A stretch of 10,128 bases of DNA. Origin: Gracilibacteraceae bacterium (GTDB lineage Bacteria > Bacillota > Desulfitobacteriia > Desulfitobacteriales > Syntrophobotulaceae). The position numbers and the translations under genes are program-made. Below the pieces are notes generated by a model, which saw only the letters and a list, made by a program, of their open reading frames with translations, did no database searches and was not told the DNA's origin. Shown one piece after another: positions 7,681-10,128 of this stretch (its first letter is position 1; each line of letters starts with the position of its first letter). Location: contig JAIRRL010000148.1 of the NCBI GenBank assembly GCA_031255985.1, forward strand, positions 1-10,128, written 5' to 3'.

Positions 7681-7938
7681 TCACTCATTTTTTTCTTCCC
7701 GCAAAACCTCATACAAAGAAGCGGCTTCCTCCGCGCGCGCGAATTCAGGCGTCGCCAATATCCGGACTTCCAGCCTGCGCCCGCGCATATTTAAAGTCAG
7801 CAAGTCCCCCGCTTTGACCTCGGCCGCCGGTTTGGCCGTCCGGCCGTTAACGCTGATTTTGTCTCCTTCGCAAACCTCTTTCGCCACGCTGCGCCGTTTA
7901 ATCAGGCGGGAAACTTTCAAATACTTATCCAAGCGCAT
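7681..7938 (-). CDS. rqcP: S4-domain RNA-binding protein of ribosome quality control (RqcP/YabO)
   Basis: An 85-residue protein that is essentially one S4 RNA-binding domain (about 1-50) with an acidic C-terminal helix ending EVLREEKNE. Its start, MRLDKYLKVSRLIKRR, matches my memory of the B. subtilis YabO/RqcP N-terminus closely and the length is the same. RqcP acts with RqcH on stalled 50S-peptidyl-tRNA complexes to add C-terminal alanine tails; basic residues around Arg2 and Arg15/16 are expected to contact rRNA and tRNA. The ATG has AAAGGAG 6 nt upstream. HU upstream is the expected neighbour; yabP, yabQ and divIC, which often follow rqcP in spore formers, are replaced here by rsmB. The related heat-shock protein Hsp15 is longer and differs at the N-terminus. 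A hairpin lies just before the gene. Confidence 0.9.
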   Translation of the reverse strand: MRLDKYLKVSRLIKRRSVAKEVCEGDKISVNGRTAKPAAEVKAGDLLTLNMRGRRLEVRILATPEFARAEEAASLYEVLREEKNE

Positions 7939-7958
7939 ACTTATCTCCTTTATATAAC

Positions 7959-7986
7959 AAAAAACAGGCTCTTATACCTGTTTTTT
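7959..7986. terminator. Symmetric Rho-independent terminator after HU
   Basis: A perfect 10-bp inverted repeat, AAAAAACAGG and CCTGTTTTTT, around an 8-nt loop. The core is CAGG/CCTG and both strands end in six T, so it could stop transcription in either direction. It lies 23 nt after the HU stop and 20 nt before the rqcP start, so it should uncouple HU from the genes downstream, or at least cut down readthrough. The GC part of the stem is short, so the strength is uncertain. Confidence 0.75.
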
Positions 7987-8009
7987 GCTTGCATGTACGC
8001 CGGATACAA

Positions 8010-8282
8010 CTACCGCACTCCCTCTTTTAAAGCCTTCCCGGCTTTAAAAAACGGGACTTTTCGGGCGGGAATCTTCAATGGCTTTTTCGTCTGCGGATTT
8101 CTTCCGGTCCGTTCCTTTTGATCTCTCACTCCAAAGGTGCCGAACCCGACCAGTTGCACTTTGTCTCCCTCGCCCAGAGCTTCCCTGATGGCTTCAAAAA
8201 CCGCAACGATAGCTTTGTCAGCATCTTTTTTCGTGAAATCAGTTTTTTCAGCAACGGCTGCTACCAGATCTGCCTTGTTCAA
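8010..8282 (-). CDS. hup: HU-family DNA-binding protein
   Basis: Small nucleoid protein that dimerises and bends DNA with little sequence preference. The 90-residue length is typical. It starts MNKADLVAAVAEKT and contains the full HU signature GFGTFGVRDQKERTGRNP at 46-63, including Pro63 at the tip of the beta arm that intercalates into DNA. The C-terminus (PFFKAGKALKEGV) is standard. The start codon is TTG at 8282; a run of six G lies 7 nt before it and is the only ribosome binding site candidate. It is probably transcribed alone or mostly so, since 149 nt without a gene precede it and a terminator-like hairpin follows. HU is very abundant in most bacteria, so a TTG start with a G-run site is somewhat unexpected. 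IHF is unlikely by sequence. Confidence 0.96.
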   Translation of the reverse strand: MNKADLVAAVAEKTDFTKKDADKAIVAVFEAIREALGEGDKVQLVGFGTFGVRDQKERTGRNPQTKKPLKIPARKVPFFKAGKALKEGVR

Positions 8283-8431
8283 ACAAGATCCCCCCTATTA
8301 AAATAATTGCTTGTAAGAGCGGTTATTCGCTATGTTTGCCGGTATTCCTTCCCCTGAGCAAAAAAAAATGGAAATCTCAACGGTTGCTTACGGGTTTTCT
8401 TGTTTTTTAGCGCTAATTAATCCGCAATGTC
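8283..8431. other. Intergenic stretch between rpoN and HU
   Basis: It must hold the HU promoter and leader, but I find no convincing -35/-10 pair. Visible are TTGAGA (minus strand, 8377-8382 region) without a good -10 at 16-18 nt, a run of nine T on the minus strand (8360-8368), and a 10-bp palindrome TTAGCGCTAA at 8407-8416 shortly after the rpoN stop. The palindrome could be an operator or chance. The six-G run at 8290-8295 is the probable HU ribosome binding site. Confidence 0.5.
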
Positions 8432-8452
8432 TTAAAAAGCGCCATAGCGCTT
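8432..8452 (-). terminator. Candidate terminator overlapping the rpoN stop codon
   Basis: On the minus strand, AAGCGC (8452-8447), loop TATG, GCGCTT (8442-8437), then three more T before AA. The 3' arm, the T run and the stop TAA coincide, so the last codons of rpoN encode the hairpin. The stem is only 6 bp and the tail short, so this is a modest call. Confidence 0.42.
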
Positions 8453-9850
8453 GCGCAAATTGTTCGGAGGGATCCCCAGGCTCTGGCGATATTTATTCAC
8501 CGTGCGGCGCGAAATTTCAATCCCCTTTTGCCGCAGCCGGTTCATAATATCCAGATCGCTCAGCGGTTCGGCCGGATTTTCCTCCGTTATGATCATACGA
8601 ATCAGATGCTTGATACTTTTAGAGGACATCGCGCCCGCCGCCGCGCCCGGTAAACCGGAATTGAAAAAATATTTCAGTTCCAGCAGACCGCGCGGAGTTT
8701 GCATATATTTACCGTTCACCACCCGGCTGACGGTGGATTCATGGATCCCGGCTATGTCGGCCACCCGGCTCATGGTCAGCGGCTTGAGAAATTCGACCCC
8801 TTTTTCCAAAAATTCCCTCTGCTCTTCCACTATACAACAGGCGACTTTATAAATATTCAGGCGCCGCTGTTCAATCCCGCGGATAAGCCCCAGCGCCGAT
8901 TCCAGTTTTTCTTCCAGGTATTTGCGCGCGTCGCCGTCAATTTTTTCCTGCCGGAAAAGGGCCGCGTAATTCTGATTAATACGGAGACGGGGAAAATCAA
9001 ACTCCCGCACGATCACGGCGTAACCGGCCGCTTCCCTGACCAGCGTGACGTCCGGCCAGACATTATAATTATCCGCGTAATCGTAACGCAAGCCCGGATG
9101 CGGGTCAAAACGGCGAATCACGTCATAAACGGCCTGAACCGCGCCGACAGTGGTTTTGAGCGCGGCGGCGATATGGTTCAATTTCTTGCCGGCGATATCA
9201 TCCAGATGCCCCTCGATAACGCGCCGGGCCAACTCCGCGTCTCCGCGCCAGGCCGGCCGGCCGGCGGCGGCTTGCAGCTGCAGCAGCAGACATTCTTTTA
9301 GATTGCGCGCCCCGATTCCGTCCGGGTCAAAACTCTGGACGACGCGCAGCACTTTTTCGACTCGCGCGGGGGAAACGCCCATGACGCCGGCCAATTCCGC
9401 CACCGTAGCGCACAAATAGCCGTTGCGGTCAATACTGCCTATAATATGTTCCCCGATCAGGAAATCTTCCCGCCCGCGCGCCTCCAGCCTGAGTTGCAGG
9501 CGCAGATGCTCTTCCAGCGTCACCCGGCGGGAGAGATATTTTTCAAAAGGATATTCTTCCTTGCCTTCCATGTAACTGCCGCTGCCGTAGGCTTGGCCGC
9601 GCTCGCGCCATTCCTCCGCCAGCGCGTCCATACAGACGCGGGCCGGATAGCCCGCCTCGCTCTCGCTCTCATACTCCGGTCTCTGCCCGTCATTTTCCTC
9701 TAAAAAGGGGTTTTCCTCCATGCTGCGCGTGATATAATCGCCGAGTTCCAGCGCGGACATTTGCAGCACGGATATAGCCTGCTTCAGTTCCGTGGTCATA
9801 TAGAGCCTCTGCCGTTGTTCCAGATACAGCCCCTGGCGCGCCTGTCTCAC
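8432..9850 (-). CDS. rpoN: RNA polymerase sigma-54 factor
   Basis: Alternative sigma factor (RpoN/SigL) that directs RNA polymerase to -24/-12 promoters and needs ATP-driven enhancer-binding proteins for melting. Counting 472 residues from the GTG, region I (about 1-50) contains GLYLEQRQRLYMTTELKQAI and is Gln/Leu-rich as usual. An acidic region II follows (about 50-100), then the core-binding region, the helix-turn-helix (about 360-385, VADIAGIHESTVSRVV), and the RpoN box near 447-455, SRRTVNKYR, close to the canonical ARRTVAKYR. The protein ends soon after (NNLRKRYGAF). The frame opens at a TTG (9871), but the GTG at 9850 has GAGGGG 9 nt upstream and gives the normal N-terminal spacing. No enhancer-binding protein gene is in the window. 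The upstream 278 nt are full of inverted repeats. Confidence 0.96.
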   Translation of the reverse strand: MRQARQGLYLEQRQRLYMTTELKQAISVLQMSALELGDYITRSMEENPFLEENDGQRPEYESESEAGYPARVCMDALAEEWRERGQAYGSGSYMEGKEEYPFEKYLSRRVTLEEHLRLQLRLEARGREDFLIGEHIIGSIDRNGYLCATVAELAGVMGVSPARVEKVLRVVQSFDPDGIGARNLKECLLLQLQAAAGRPAWRGDAELARRVIEGHLDDIAGKKLNHIAAALKTTVGAVQAVYDVIRRFDPHPGLRYDYADNYNVWPDVTLVREAAGYAVIVREFDFPRLRINQNYAALFRQEKIDGDARKYLEEKLESALGLIRGIEQRRLNIYKVACCIVEEQREFLEKGVEFLKPLTMSRVADIAGIHESTVSRVVNGKYMQTPRGLLELKYFFNSGLPGAAAGAMSSKSIKHLIRMIITEENPAEPLSDLDIMNRLRQKGIEISRRTVNKYRQSLGIPPNNLRKRYGAF

Positions 9851-9859
9851 GCTTAACCA

Positions 9860-9865
9860 CCCCTC
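9860..9865 (-). promoter_or_regulatory. Ribosome binding site deciding the rpoN start
   Basis: GAGGGG on the minus strand stands 9 nt before the GTG at 9850. The upstream TTG at 9871 has no site before it, and starting there would add seven residues not typical of the family. Confidence 0.55.
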
Positions 9866-9875
9866 TTCCAACTCC

Positions 9876-9886
9876 GTCCGCTTTAG
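9876..9886 (+). repeat. Third copy of the 11-mer GTCCGCTTTAG
   Basis: The 11-mer occurs at 9876-9886 and 10062-10072 on the plus strand and inverted at 10012-10022. The latter two are the arms of the second 17-bp inverted repeat. The first lies 26 nt before the preferred rpoN start. Confidence 0.7.
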
Positions 9887-9897
9887 ATTTCATATAT

Positions 9898-9965
9898 TTA
9901 GCACCTTACGGACACGCTTCTACAATAAAAAGCAAGGAATCAAGTGAATGTCCGTAAGGTGCTAA
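9898..9965. repeat. 17-bp perfect inverted repeat, first
   Basis: Arms TTAGCACCTTACGGACA (9898-9914) and its exact complement (9949-9965) flank a 34-nt AT-rich loop. As RNA on either strand this is a strong hairpin. Neither strand has a T run after the stem, so it is not a standard terminator. Inside the loop GCTT (9916-9919) and AAGC (9930-9933) could add a small inner stem. Confidence 0.9.
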
Positions 9966-9985
9966 CGCCGCGCCTTGGCGCGGCG
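9966..9985. repeat. GC-only 9-bp hairpin abutting the first inverted repeat
   Basis: CGCCGCGCC (9966-9974), TT, GGCGCGGCG (9977-9985). It starts at the very next base after the right arm of the 17-bp repeat, so the two helices could stack. No T run follows on either strand. Confidence 0.85.
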
Positions 9986-10009
9986 CGCGCAGCGTGGACC
10001 ATGTGATAA

Positions 10010-10074
10010 AACTAAAGCGGACTGACATGCTTGAGTTTTGAGTTTTGGGTTGCGGGCGTCAGTCCGCTTTAGTT
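10010..10074. repeat. 17-bp perfect inverted repeat, second
   Basis: Arms AACTAAAGCGGACTGAC (10010-10026) and its exact complement (10058-10074) flank a 31-nt loop. On the minus strand the stem ends in TTTAGTTTTAT, so it could act as a terminator for a gene beyond the right edge, with a weak tail. Arm length and loop size are close to those of the first repeat, but the arm sequences differ. Confidence 0.9.
10031..10051 (+). repeat. Three tandem heptads TTGRGTT
   Basis: TTGAGTT (10031-10037), TTGAGTT (10038-10044), TTGGGTT (10045-10051), all within the loop of the second 17-bp repeat. A related word, TTGAGAGTT, begins the next repeat at 10073. Confidence 0.75.
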
Positions 10075-10108
10075 GAGAGTTCAGAGTGATTTTTGTTAAC
10101 TCTCAACT
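10071..10108. repeat. 11-bp perfect inverted repeat sharing 4 nt with its neighbour
   Basis: Arms AGTTGAGAGTT (10071-10081) and AACTCTCAACT (10098-10108) with a 16-nt loop. The left arm shares AGTT (10071-10074) with the right arm of the second 17-bp repeat. A further 7-bp complement, AGAGTGA (10083-10089) and TCACTCT (10111-10117), offers an alternative pairing. Confidence 0.85.
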
Positions 10109-10128
10109 CCTCACTCTCCCTGTCCGCC

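Larger units (their letters stand above)
9851..10128. other. Repeat-rich non-coding region upstream of rpoN
   Basis: 278 nt with no credible gene. Four perfect inverted repeats fill most of it (listed separately). If rpoN is transcribed from upstream, all of them would be in its leader. I found no convincing promoter. A rich AT patch (AAATATATG on the minus strand, about 9891-9900) could serve as a -10 region but lacks a partner -35. Confidence 0.6.

Noticed and set aside
8283..8400. Sigma-70 or sigma-54 promoter for HU
   Set aside because: TTGAGA has no matching -10 at 16-18 nt, and TTTAAT near 8300 has no -35 and would leave a very short leader; no GG-N10-GC pair typical of -24/-12 was convincing.
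9690..9893. A 67-codon minus-strand frame starting ATG at 9893
   Set aside because: It overlaps the start of rpoN in another frame and its codons mirror the rpoN sequence. An AAGG lies 10 nt upstream, but there is no recognisable protein.
9966..9985. The GC-only hairpin as a Rho-independent terminator
   Set aside because: No T run follows on either strand (at most two T).
9898..10108. CRISPR array
   Set aside because: The palindromes differ in sequence and are not directly repeated with constant-length spacers; no cas gene is present.
10071..10117. H-type pseudoknot from the 11-bp stem and the AGAGTGA/TCACTCT pair
   Set aside because: Only 2 nt would have to cross an 11-bp helix, which is not sterically reasonable; the two pairings are better seen as alternatives.

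Overview
This window is an almost fully coding, GC-rich bacterial chromosome segment in which every recognisable gene lies on the minus strand. Read in the direction of transcription (right to left), the order is rpoN, HU, rqcP, rsmB, rlmN, a PP2C phosphatase (prpC/stp), a PASTA Ser/Thr kinase (prkC/stkP), a small unknown ORF, rsgA and guaA. The rsmB-rlmN-phosphatase-PASTA kinase-rsgA order is a classic Firmicutes arrangement. RqcP next to HU, and sigma-54 in such a genome, also fit Firmicutes. Class cannot be fixed from the sequence. The GC-rich coding, the frequent GTG/TTG starts and the absence of the sporulation genes yabP/yabQ after rqcP suggest a clostridial or Negativicutes-type lineage, possibly non-sporulating. 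That is inference.

Layout. Positions 40-7938 look like one long transcription unit about translation quality and growth control. It holds RqcP (rescue of stalled 50S subunits), RsmB (16S rRNA m5C methyltransferase), RlmN (23S rRNA/tRNA m2A methyltransferase), the PrpC/PrkC signalling pair, a 65-residue unknown protein, RsgA (30S maturation GTPase) and GuaA (GMP synthase). Genes overlap by 4 nt (rsmB/rlmN, rsgA/guaA) or are separated by 10 to 60 nt. HU (8010-8282) is set off from this unit by a compact symmetric hairpin with flanking A and T runs. rpoN (8432-9850) ends in a hairpin that overlaps its own stop codon and is separated from HU by 149 nt without a gene.

The part not explained by genes is the 278-nt stretch upstream of rpoN (9851-10128). 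It is packed with perfect inverted repeats: two 17-bp repeats with loops of 34 and 31 nt, a 9-bp GC-only hairpin abutting the first, and an 11-bp repeat sharing 4 nt with the second. Three tandem heptads fill one loop. A further copy of an 11-mer from the second repeat lies just before the rpoN start, so an alternative long-range pairing is possible. It could be a cluster of dispersed intergenic palindromes, a terminator array for an upstream gene, or a structured rpoN leader. The sequence alone does not decide.

Smaller points are a 22-nt tandem duplication that carries the ribosome binding site of the phosphatase gene, an HQD in place of HRD in the kinase catalytic loop, and an RlmN that has lost the usual GVND-type segment while keeping all catalytic residues. 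Half of the genes appear to start at GTG or TTG. I saw no insertion sequence, tRNA, rRNA, CRISPR array or phage gene, and no clearly new multi-gene system.
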